Shown piece by piece: positions 1-7,405 of a stretch of 17,298 nucleotides of DNA (within the stretch, counting starts at the first letter, position 1; each line of letters opens with the position of its first letter). Source of the stretch: Chloroflexota bacterium (lineage in GTDB: Bacteria; Chloroflexota; UBA6077). The notes beneath the pieces were generated by a model. That model saw nothing but the letters and a program-made list of their open reading frames with translations, was not told the DNA's origin and did no database searches. Both the position numbers and the translations under genes were made by a program. The stretch spans positions 1 through 17,298 of the forward strand of contig JAJZQR010000098.1 of NCBI GenBank assembly GCA_021806765.1. Reading direction: 5' to 3'.

Positions 1-46
1 GTCGGCCGCTCTGGAGCTTCGCCCTTCAAAGCCTGATTGCTGCTCA

Positions 47-47
<1 letters not shown>
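1..47 (-). CDS. Start of the next gene of the Liv transporter operon, probably permease LivM (partial)
   Basis: An ATG on the minus strand at 47-45 overlaps the TAA stop of the upstream livH-like gene by one base (TAATG), the usual sign of translational coupling. Fifteen codons are visible, reading MSSNQALKGEAPERP, without a stop, and the gene then leaves the window. These residues are too few to identify by homology. The call rests on context: in branched-chain amino acid ABC operons livM normally follows livH. No strong ribosome binding site is seen, which fits coupling. The following genes would be expected to encode the ATPases LivG and LivF. Confidence 0.5.
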
Positions 48-1018
<971 letters not shown>

Positions 1019-1062
1019 CGCCTGCTCCTCCATTTGGTCACGTTGATCAGACCGAGCCCAGC

Positions 1063-2448
1063 CTAGCTGCGCTGCGACCAGGGTGGAATGGGATAGACGA
1101 ACTCCTTCGCCTTGGCTTGCTCGGGCCAGACCGTCCAGTACCGTCCGCCCTGGAGCTGATACATGATTGGCGAGCCGAGGGTATTCTGGCCGGTGCCGTC
1201 GAACTTCACACCCTTCCAAGGCAAGGGGATCTGGCTCGGCTTGACATCCGTCGCGACGAGCGCCTGGCGGATCTTATCGGGATCGGTCGAGCCGGCCCGG
1301 TTGATTGCGTCGGCCAGCACGATGAAGCCGAGGAACTGGCGGGACGGGTTATCTGTGAGATCGTGGCCAACCTTCTGCTTCAGGAGGTCGCTGAGCGTCT
1401 GGAGGGCCGGGACCTTGGTCATGAATTCAGGGCTGAACACACCGCGGCTGCTGTAGCCTTCGGCCTGCTTTCCAACCTGCGAGATGAACGCGGCGTCGAC
1501 CCAGCCGGCATCCTGCGCCAGGACGATCTTCGGGTTGAAATCCAACTCTTTGGCGGTCCTGACCAGCAGCCCGGCGTCGGCCACGTAGCCGGTCGGCAGC
1601 CAGACGTCGGGATTGGCGGCTTTGAGCTTCTGGACCTCGGTGGTCATCGAGGTCGCTCCGGCCCGGTACTGGATGTCGGCGACGACCTTGTAGCCGTTCT
1701 TCTCGGCCAGCTCACGCTGCACCTTGGCCGAGCTGGTGCCGAAATCGGTGTCCTCGTAGGTCGTGGCCACCGTCTGAACCTTGATCCCCCTCGACTTCTC
1801 CAGGTCCTTGAGAAACTCGAACATAGCCTCGGAGAACATGTAGTCATGCGGGCCGGTTCGGAAGAACCACTTGAAGTTGCGAGCTGTCAGGGCCGGCGAG
1901 CTCGCTTCCGGCGCGAGGAATGGTACCTGGAGCCGCTCGGCGACCTGGCTGGCCGTCGCTGTGACGGCGCTCTGATACATGCCGTAGATCGCAGCGACCT
2001 TCTCCTGGGTGATGAGCCGCTCGGTCTCGCCGGCGCCGCGGGCCGGATCGCCCTGGTGGTCGGTGATGATCGCCCGGATCTTGGCACCGCCCAGATTCGG
2101 CAGCCCTTTGCCCTCGGAAAGCAGCCAGCCGCTCGCCGCGAGCGGCCCAGGGTTGTTGATCATGTCTACCGCGAGCTCAATGATCGCCTTCGCGTCGACG
2201 CCGATCGGGCCCAGCGCTCCAGAGAGCGGGTAGGCGACGCCAATCGCGACCTCTGACACCTTGGAGAGGGCTGCTGGAGCACCGGTCGTAGCGGCTGCGG
2301 TTGCAGCCGGTTCGGCCGCGGCCGGCTTGGGGGGGGCCGCCGTCGGGCCCGGCGCCTGGGTCTGCACGCACCCCGCCAGAGGTGCGGCCAGGGTGGCGCC
2401 GCCGGCAAGACCGAGGAGTTTCAGAAAGCGACGTCGGCTGAGTTTCAT
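1063..2448 (-). CDS. ABC transporter substrate-binding lipoprotein (LivK/Peripla_BP_6 family), Tat-type signal
   Basis: This is the extracytoplasmic binding protein of the Liv-type importer. The 461-residue product begins with a twin-arginine signal (SRRRFLK, residues 4-10), a short hydrophobic stretch and a lipobox LAGC with the lipidated Cys at 27. A Pro/Ala/Thr-rich linker follows to about residue 60. The type I periplasmic binding fold then starts at VAIGVAYPLSGALGPIG and includes QGDPARGAGETERLI and VAAIYGMYQSAVTA, all typical of LivK-like proteins. Twin-arginine export would mean the protein folds before secretion. An in-frame GTG lies at 2454, but ATG at 2448 is preferred because GAGGT is six bases upstream of it. 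It lies between the SDR gene (87-base gap) and livH, presumably in one transcript. The ligand cannot be told from sequence. Confidence 0.93.
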   Translation of the reverse strand: MKLSRRRFLKLLGLAGGATLAAPLAGCVQTQAPGPTAAPPKPAAAEPAATAAATTGAPAALSKVSEVAIGVAYPLSGALGPIGVDAKAIIELAVDMINNPGPLAASGWLLSEGKGLPNLGGAKIRAIITDHQGDPARGAGETERLITQEKVAAIYGMYQSAVTATASQVAERLQVPFLAPEASSPALTARNFKWFFRTGPHDYMFSEAMFEFLKDLEKSRGIKVQTVATTYEDTDFGTSSAKVQRELAEKNGYKVVADIQYRAGATSMTTEVQKLKAANPDVWLPTGYVADAGLLVRTAKELDFNPKIVLAQDAGWVDAAFISQVGKQAEGYSSRGVFSPEFMTKVPALQTLSDLLKQKVGHDLTDNPSRQFLGFIVLADAINRAGSTDPDKIRQALVATDVKPSQIPLPWKGVKFDGTGQNTLGSPIMYQLQGGRYWTVWPEQAKAKEFVYPIPPWSQRS

Positions 2449-2535
2449 CCTCACACCTCAATTCAGTATGCAAACATGAGATGGACACGAGCCGGTACGC
2501 TGTGGGACCCCAAAATCGCGCGAGCTGTCCAGCCG

Positions 2536-3381
2536 CTAGACGTCCCAGCCGCCGTCCACGGTCAGACACTGGCCGGTGATTTGCCTCGATTCGTCGGCAG
2601 ATAAGAACAGCACCGCATAGGCGATATCGATGGCTGAGGTGAAACGAGATATCGCCTGCTCGCTCAGGTACTCCTTGAAAATGGCCTCGGGTGTGACACC
2701 CCTCACCCGGGCCTTCTCGCGGATGATCTTCTCCATACGATCCCCGTAGATCGGGCCGGGTGCCACACAGTTGACGTTTATTCCATAAGCACCAACCTCC
2801 CGAGCAATCGTCCGAGTCAGGCCACGAACTGCCCACTTCGAGGAAGAGTAGGCGACGCGGTACTTGTACCCGCGAAGCCCCGAGGTGCCGGCTATGTTGA
2901 CGATCTTACCTTTCCCGCGCTCGATCATATGGGGAAGGACTGCCTTGCAGCACAGGAAGGTCCCCTTGGCGTTGATGTCGAGGACGTAATCCCACTCTTC
3001 GGCAGCCACCTTGTGCGCGGGAGTCTCGATCGGGCCGATTACTCCGGCCGTGTTAGCCAACACGTCGATCTGGCCGAACTCGCCCAGAGTGCGCTGAACC
3101 GTCGCCTGCACTGAGGCCTCGTCCGTTACGTCCACCTGGACTGTTATGGCGTGCAGCTCGGGTACCTTGCCTTGGATCCTCTTCACTTCCGCTTCCAGTG
3201 CCACAAGGTCACGAGCGGCTAAGACCAGTTTCGCGCCCTCCAGCGCGAAGAGCTCAGAAATGGTGCCGCCCATCCCCTTTGCCCCGCCCGTAATGAGCGC
3301 GACCTTGCCCTGCAACTTCTTGTAGCCCGAACTCGGCCTCAGTGCCACCTGATCCACCTGCTGTAGCCCAGCGAACACCAT
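2536..3381 (-). CDS. Short-chain dehydrogenase/reductase (SDR, classical type), first gene of the leftward operon
   Basis: This is an NAD(P)-dependent oxidoreductase with a Rossmann fold, 281 residues. The cofactor motif TGGAKGMG is at residues 31-38, the structural NTAG motif at 110-113, the active-site YSSSK at 178-182 (Tyr178, Lys182), the PGP turn at 208-210, and the C-terminal VDGGWDV is present. Oddities are an N-terminal extension of about 22 residues before LQGKVALITGG, and the position 13 residues before the Tyr, normally the catalytic Ser, which is Gly165 (NIAGTSG); Ser167 is close by. The start is well supported by GAGAGGAGGGG just upstream of the ATG. It is the first gene after a strong promoter and heads the transporter operon, so it probably acts on the imported compound or a product of it. 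The substrate is not predictable. Confidence 0.92.
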   Translation of the reverse strand: MVFAGLQQVDQVALRPSSGYKKLQGKVALITGGAKGMGGTISELFALEGAKLVLAARDLVALEAEVKRIQGKVPELHAITVQVDVTDEASVQATVQRTLGEFGQIDVLANTAGVIGPIETPAHKVAAEEWDYVLDINAKGTFLCCKAVLPHMIERGKGKIVNIAGTSGLRGYKYRVAYSSSKWAVRGLTRTIAREVGAYGINVNCVAPGPIYGDRMEKIIREKARVRGVTPEAIFKEYLSEQAISRFTSAIDIAYAVLFLSADESRQITGQCLTVDGGWDV

Positions 3382-3482
3382 ATTGCCCCTCCTCTCAAGA
3401 CGCGCTATCGGGCTGAGCCTGAGCCGGCCGTAGGACCGAGCAGCTTTGCGGGATTGGCCGATCTCGCCCGCCGGTCAAGGCA

Positions 3483-3497
3483 TTTCAACCCCTGAAA
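3483..3497. promoter_or_regulatory. Inverted repeat TTTCA-N5-TGAAA in the SDR leader
   Basis: The perfect arms TTTCA (3483-3487) and TGAAA (3493-3497) flank ACCCC. The element lies about 21-35 bases downstream of the predicted start of leftward transcription, a place where a bound repressor would block elongation or promoter clearance. It is short enough to be chance. Operator function is inference. Confidence 0.3.
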
Positions 3498-3524
3498 CGG
3501 CTACGGGTCGCCCGCAGTGCACGC

Positions 3525-3553
3525 ATTCTAGGGCGCGCTTTGCACGTTGTCAA
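3525..3553 (-). promoter_or_regulatory. Sigma70-type promoter of the leftward SDR-liv operon
   Basis: Read on the minus strand, TTGACA (3553-3548) is followed by a 17-base spacer and TAGAAT (3530-3525). This is a perfect -35 box, the optimal spacing, and a -10 box with one mismatch to TATAAT. Transcription would start near 3518, giving a leader of about 137 bases before the SDR start codon. Confidence 0.72.
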
Positions 3554-3638
3554 CTATCAGCAGACAAAAGGTTAGCGGCCCGCCCCTAGGGGGTCTACGT
3601 GCGGAAAGTCACAAAAAGGGAGCCGCAATTTGTGCAGA

Positions 3639-3677
3639 TTCACCAGAGAGACGTGGTGAAGGATCTGAGAGAGATCC
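3639..3677. promoter_or_regulatory. Two adjacent perfect inverted repeats upstream of the regulator promoter
   Basis: The first repeat is TTCACCA (3639-3645), eight bases, TGGTGAA (3654-3660). Immediately after it comes GGATCT (3661-3666), five bases, AGATCC (3672-3677). Both spacers contain GAGAG. They end five bases before the -35 box of the rightward promoter and lie between the two divergent promoters, as activator or repressor sites often do. They do not match the GGAA-N6-TTCC operator known from methanogen NrpR, so the binding protein is uncertain. Confidence 0.45.
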
Positions 3678-3681
3678 GCGG

Positions 3682-3710
3682 TTGACAAGAGCGGGCGGCG
3701 GTGCTAGGGT
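3682..3710 (+). promoter_or_regulatory. Sigma70-type promoter of the NrpR-like regulator gene
   Basis: TTGACA (3682-3687), a 17-base spacer and TAGGGT (3705-3710) form a good promoter with a perfect -35 box and a weaker -10 box. Transcription would start near 3717, about 40 bases before the start codon at 3757. It probably also drives the downstream catabolic genes, because no other clear promoter is seen before the aminotransferase. Confidence 0.65.
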
Positions 3711-3726
3711 GGCAAATATCCATGAA

Positions 3727-3736
3727 CCGTATACGG
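3727..3736. promoter_or_regulatory. Perfect palindrome CCGTATACGG near the predicted +10 to +20
   Basis: This 10-base perfect palindrome lies between the predicted transcription start and the ribosome binding site of the regulator gene. That is a typical place for an autorepression operator. Its length alone does not exclude chance. Confidence 0.35.
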
Positions 3737-3756
3737 CTTAGGGTTGGGAGTGCCGA

Positions 3757-4875
3757 ATGTCCGATGTGGTGGGACAACGCAACGCCGCGGTCCACGAGGC
3801 GGCAATAGACAGTAAGACCCGACTCGAGCTCCTGCGACTTGTTTCAGAGTACAGCCTTCCGGTTGGCTCAGCGGTGCTTGCCAGGAGGCTGGAGGAGAGG
3901 GGCATCGGCATCACCGAGGATGCCGTCCGGTATCACCTGCGCGTCCTTGATAGGCAGGGATACACAAAGAGGTTAGGCAACCGCGGCAGGACGATCACCG
4001 GAGATGGCTGGAACGAGCTTCGCAGCTCCCTGGTGGATACCCGTCTGGGAATCGGGCTTGCCAGCCAGGAGGGGCTGGCGCAGCAGGTAAGCATGGAACG
4101 AGCCACAGGTGGCAGGGCCGTCGCCGCTTCCCTCAGCATCGTTCCGACCGAGTCTCTGGGGGTGGTGCTGCGAAACGCCGCGGTGGCGTGCCGCGCCGGC
4201 ATCAGCCTTGGCGATCAGGTTGCCCTCGTGAGGAGCGGCGAGAGGCCGGGGGGTTTGCCGATACCGCCCGATAAGACGGGACTGATTACGGTGAGCACCG
4301 CCACGATCGACGGCATCCTGCTGTCCCGTGGGCTGCTGTTTCGCCCGACTTTCGGTGGACTCGTAGAGGTATCGGGATGGCGTCCCCTACGTATCGTGGA
4401 GGCGATCGACTTCGGATATAGCTCTCGCGACCCGGAAGAGATCTTGATCCGCTTCGGCGGCACGCGGATCCGAAGCATCGCGGAGAATGGCCACGGTCTG
4501 CTCCTCGCCGACGTGCGTGAGATGATCGGCACGTGCAGGGAGACGGTTCTGCATATTCTGCAGGAGATCCGACGCTCTGAGGGCTTGGGGGCGGTGTGCG
4601 CGGTTGGACAGGTAGGCCAGCCACTCCTTGGCGTTCCGGTGCGCCCGCACATGTTCGCCGTGGCAATTGTCTCAGGGTTGAACCCTCTCGTGGCCTCATA
4701 TGAAGCAGGCGTGCCGGTGGAGTTTGTCACTAACGCGGTCATGGTCGATCGTGAGACGTTCTCTCCGGTGGAGTCGTTTCTTCCGGAGAGCGAAAGGGAG
4801 AACCTCCCCACGGGTGGAGCTGTTGAGGGTTCGTGGTCGACCGATGGCGAGGAGTCGTTGGCGACCGCCCCATAG
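3757..4875 (+). CDS. NrpR-type transcriptional regulator (winged helix plus one DUF128/NrpR regulatory domain)
   Basis: This is a DNA-binding regulator of 372 residues. A winged-helix domain spans about residues 20-95, with recognition-helix and wing residues in EDAVRYHLRVLDRQGYTKRLG. One DUF128 domain spans about 115-350, seen in KTGLITVSTATIDGILL, GHGLLLADVREM and the LLGVPV and SGLNPL blocks. In methanogens NrpR represses nitrogen-assimilation genes and is released by 2-oxoglutarate; carrying that over to this bacterial homologue is inference. Methanogen proteins often have two DUF128 copies, whereas this one has a single copy. GGGAG lies about eight bases before the ATG. Its place beside glutamate dehydrogenase and aminotransferase genes fits 2-oxoglutarate or ammonium sensing. 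It probably controls the divergent promoters next to it. The final ~35 residues after the domain are unconserved-looking and polar. Confidence 0.85.
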   Translation: MSDVVGQRNAAVHEAAIDSKTRLELLRLVSEYSLPVGSAVLARRLEERGIGITEDAVRYHLRVLDRQGYTKRLGNRGRTITGDGWNELRSSLVDTRLGIGLASQEGLAQQVSMERATGGRAVAASLSIVPTESLGVVLRNAAVACRAGISLGDQVALVRSGERPGGLPIPPDKTGLITVSTATIDGILLSRGLLFRPTFGGLVEVSGWRPLRIVEAIDFGYSSRDPEEILIRFGGTRIRSIAENGHGLLLADVREMIGTCRETVLHILQEIRRSEGLGAVCAVGQVGQPLLGVPVRPHMFAVAIVSGLNPLVASYEAGVPVEFVTNAVMVDRETFSPVESFLPESERENLPTGGAVEGSWSTDGEESLATAP

Positions 4876-4988
4876 GGAGGTCAATGACGGAGCTATTGGC
4901 ACGGGAGGCCGTCGCCATCGAGCGGTCAGGCTCGGATCGAGGCATCGTTGCGATCGCCCCGAGGACTCATCCCAACCAGTCGGTTCGT

Positions 4989-5006
4989 GCCGGGCGCTGC
5001 CCCGGC
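4989..5006. repeat. GC-rich hairpin before the aminotransferase gene
   Basis: The perfect arms GCCGGG (4989-4994) and CCCGGC (5001-5006) flank six bases. It sits in the 165-base gap between the regulator and the aminotransferase, about 19 bases upstream of the GGAGGT ribosome binding site. No T-run follows, so it is not a typical terminator. It may be an RNA-stability or attenuation structure, or chance in GC-rich DNA. Confidence 0.3.
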
Positions 5007-5040
5007 ATACCAACAGAAGCAGTCGGAGGTATAGAGTCAA

Positions 5041-6405
5041 ATGGTCGACACGTTAACGGCTGGGGCCACCAATTGGGAATCGAGGATCCAGAAGTCGCGC
5101 CGCATGTTTCAGGATGCGCTCGACGTCCTGCCGGCCGGCGTGGCTTCGCCAATACGTAGCGCAGCCTACTTCACCCCTCATCCCGTCTTCATCGAGAGAG
5201 GCAGCGGCAGCCGTCTGTTCGACGTCGATGGCAACAGCTACATCGACGTGATGATGGCCCTCGGACCGATCGTCCTCGGCCACGCTCACCCAGCGGTCAC
5301 GAAGGCTGTCCAGGAACAGGCCGCGAACGGGCTCCTCTTCGGTGCGATCACGGAGCTCGAGGTCGATGTGGCGCGCAAGATCCGCGAGATGGTGCCCAGC
5401 GCGGAGATGGTGCGCTTCACCAATTCGGGTTCAGAGTCGACTCTGCATGCCATACGGCTCGCACGTGGCTACACCGGCAAGAAGAAGATCCTCAAGTTCG
5501 AGGGCCACTTCCACGGCAACCATGACCAGGTCCTGGTCAGCATCACGCCGCCGCTCTCTACGGTGGGCTCCCGTCAAGATCCGGTGAAGATTCCGGTCGG
5601 CTCCGGGATCCCAGAGGAGACGTTGTCGACCACGCTGGTCGCGGTCTGGAACGACGTCGAGCTGCTCGAGCGAACGGTCCGCCGCCATCGCGACGAGCTG
5701 GCTGCGGTGATCACCGAGCCGATCATGGCCAACAAGGGCTTCATCGGACCGGAGCCCGGGTACCTGCAGGCGCTGCAGCAGATCTGCCGCGACAATGGCG
5801 TGCTGTTCATTCTCGACGAGGTCATCACCGGCTTCCGGTTCGCAGCCGGTGGGGCGCAGGAGTACTACGGCCTCAAGCCCGATCTCACCACCTTTGCGAA
5901 AGCGCTCGCCAACGGCGCGAATGTCGGCGCTTTCGGCGGCAGGCGGGAGATCATGTCGCTCTTGGAGGGGGGCAAGGTACGTCACGCGGGCACCTACAAC
6001 GGCTCCTCGCTGAACCTCGCCGCGGCGCGGGCCTGCCTCGCCGAGTTGAGCGCCGACGATGGAGCGGTCTACCGCCACCTCAATGCCGTGGGTGGGCAGC
6101 TGCGCGAAGGCCTGCAGGCGATCGCCGACCGGCTGGGGATGCCGGCAATCGTCCAGGGAACGGCCTCGATGTTGCAGCTCTACTTCACGCCTGCGAAGAA
6201 GATCATCGACTACCGGGGTACCGCCGGAGTGGACCTGCATCTGTTCCAGCGCTTCGCGATGGAGATGATCAAGCGCGGCGTCTACCTGCACCCGGATGGT
6301 TTCGAGCATTGGTTCGTGTCTGCCGCGCACACTGAGGCGGACATAGACGAGGTGCTGAACGTGGCCGAGACGGCCATGACGTTGGTGGCGACCGGGAAAG
6401 CATGA
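5041..6405 (+). CDS. Class III PLP aminotransferase, glutamate-1-semialdehyde aminomutase-like
   Basis: This is a PLP enzyme of 454 residues, normal for class III aminotransferases. The Schiff-base lysine is Lys287 in the TTFAKALANGANVG block. The ring-nitrogen Asp is D259 in ILDEVITGFRF. The phosphate-cradle sequence NSGSESTLHAIRLAR is at 128-142 and the N-terminal LPAGVASPIR block resembles HemL-like proteins. It is closer to the GSAM-like subgroup than to ornithine or GABA transaminases, but haem synthesis is unlikely because no other tetrapyrrole gene is present and the neighbours are catabolic. It probably moves an amino group between an imported amine or omega-amino acid and a keto acid, leaving an aldehyde for the oxidoreductase downstream; this is inference. 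GGAGGT ends ten bases before the ATG. It is followed after 84 bases by the DUF6282 gene in the same direction. Confidence 0.9.
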   Translation: MVDTLTAGATNWESRIQKSRRMFQDALDVLPAGVASPIRSAAYFTPHPVFIERGSGSRLFDVDGNSYIDVMMALGPIVLGHAHPAVTKAVQEQAANGLLFGAITELEVDVARKIREMVPSAEMVRFTNSGSESTLHAIRLARGYTGKKKILKFEGHFHGNHDQVLVSITPPLSTVGSRQDPVKIPVGSGIPEETLSTTLVAVWNDVELLERTVRRHRDELAAVITEPIMANKGFIGPEPGYLQALQQICRDNGVLFILDEVITGFRFAAGGAQEYYGLKPDLTTFAKALANGANVGAFGGRREIMSLLEGGKVRHAGTYNGSSLNLAAARACLAELSADDGAVYRHLNAVGGQLREGLQAIADRLGMPAIVQGTASMLQLYFTPAKKIIDYRGTAGVDLHLFQRFAMEMIKRGVYLHPDGFEHWFVSAAHTEADIDEVLNVAETAMTLVATGKA

Positions 6406-6489
6406 AGCGGCGGCCATCCGGCCTGTCCTTCGTGCCCTCGGTGGCGTGCTCCGCAGAAACCAGTGAAAAGTGAGCGAGGAGGCTGATCT

Positions 6490-7380
6490 ATGGACCGTCC
6501 GGATCTAGAAGCTCTCCGTGGCGCCATCGACATGCATGCTCATACGGGACCGGCCCTTTTCCCCCGACCGCTCGACGATCGAGACACCGCGGAGATGGGC
6601 GTGCGGTACGGGATGAGAGGTTGCGTCCTGAAGGACCACGACAACTCGACCACGGGCCGGGCGTACTACGTCAGGAAGATGGTCGAGGGTTTCGAGCCGA
6701 TTGGATCGGTGGTGTTGAATCGCTCGGTAGGTGGGCTGGCTCCCCACGTGGTTCAGGCTGCAATCCGCACCGGGGCCAAGGTGATTTTCATGCCCACCAC
6801 CCACGCGAAGTGGCACATTGACTACTTCGGTATGTCGGACTACCCCCAGTTTGGGCGCACCTTCAAGTCCGTTCCGGTCGAGGGCATCACGATCCTGGGT
6901 GAGGACAACCGGCTGAAGCCGGAAGTCCTTACCATCCTGGATCTGATAGCCGACGCGGACGTGTGTCTGGGCACCACTCACCTCACCACGTTGGAGCGGA
7001 CCGTCCTCGTCGAAGAAGCTTTTCGCCGGGGTGTGAAGAAGGTGTCGATCACACACGCCAACTGGGCCCTGGCTAAGCTAACCGTGGAGGAACAGAAGGC
7101 GTTCATAGCCATGGGCGCCTACGTCGAGTACGTCACCTGCGCCCTCGTATCGCCGATCTGGTACGAGCAAGATGTGAAGGAGCTCGCCGGTTGGATCAAC
7201 GAGATCGGGCCTGAGAAGCTGGTGCTGTCCTCGGACCTTGGGTCGATGGCATCGCCGTTCCACGCCGAGGGACTGCGGGTTGCCGTGGCGGCACTCTTGG
7301 ACAACGGCGTGCCCTACGAGTCTCTGGAGACCATGCTCAAGGTGAATCCGGCGAAGCTGCTGAACATGGAAGTCGGGTGA
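6490..7380 (+). CDS. DUF6282 family protein, amidohydrolase-like metal-dependent hydrolase
   Basis: This 296-residue cytosolic protein resembles the DUF6282 family, with a metal-dependent hydrolase (TIM-barrel) look. Candidate metal ligands are the HxH pair in DMHAHTGP (His16, His18), KDHD (Lys48, His50), His164 in GTTHLT, His189 in ITHANWA and Asp249 in LSSDLGS. The order HxH, Lys/His, His, His, Asp matches the amidohydrolase plan. The reaction is not known to me; opening of a cyclic amide, imide or lactone or removal of an amide group would fit the neighbours. The start is fixed by GAGGAGG about eight bases before the ATG. The gap to the next gene is only 25 bases, so the two are almost certainly co-transcribed. 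No signal peptide is seen. Confidence 0.82.
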   Translation: MDRPDLEALRGAIDMHAHTGPALFPRPLDDRDTAEMGVRYGMRGCVLKDHDNSTTGRAYYVRKMVEGFEPIGSVVLNRSVGGLAPHVVQAAIRTGAKVIFMPTTHAKWHIDYFGMSDYPQFGRTFKSVPVEGITILGEDNRLKPEVLTILDLIADADVCLGTTHLTTLERTVLVEEAFRRGVKKVSITHANWALAKLTVEEQKAFIAMGAYVEYVTCALVSPIWYEQDVKELAGWINEIGPEKLVLSSDLGSMASPFHAEGLRVAVAALLDNGVPYESLETMLKVNPAKLLNMEVG

Positions 7381-7405
7381 GATCGCCGCGACTCAGGAGG
7401 AATAG

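Larger units (their letters stand above)
3382..3756. other. Divergent regulatory region between the two operons
   Basis: These 375 bases separate the leftward transporter/SDR operon from the rightward regulator/catabolic genes. I see two outward-facing sigma70-type promoters, a short inverted repeat in the leader of the leftward operon, two adjacent inverted repeats between the promoters, and a 10-base palindrome just upstream of the regulator gene. A 64-codon open frame at 3547-3741 crosses the promoter and operator elements and has no family features, so I do not treat it as a gene. The layout suggests that the regulator encoded next door controls both directions. Confidence 0.75.

Noticed and set aside
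3547..3741. 64-codon open frame in the divergent region
   Set aside because: It runs through the promoter boxes and inverted repeats, has no ribosome binding site worth noting, and has no recognisable domain.
4884..5159. Short plus-strand frame after the regulator, starting at an ATG with GGGAGG close upstream
   Set aside because: It would overlap the well-supported aminotransferase start by over 100 bases in another frame and has no family features. A very short leader peptide is possible but cannot be supported.
5041..6405. Calling the aminotransferase hemL (tetrapyrrole synthesis)
   Set aside because: Resemblance to glutamate-1-semialdehyde aminomutase is at subgroup level only; no haem genes are near and the neighbours are catabolic.
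5431..6417. Minus-strand open frame opposite the aminotransferase (328 codons)
   Set aside because: It is the complement of a gene with intact PLP-enzyme motifs and has low-complexity His/Arg/Val-rich sequence without family features.
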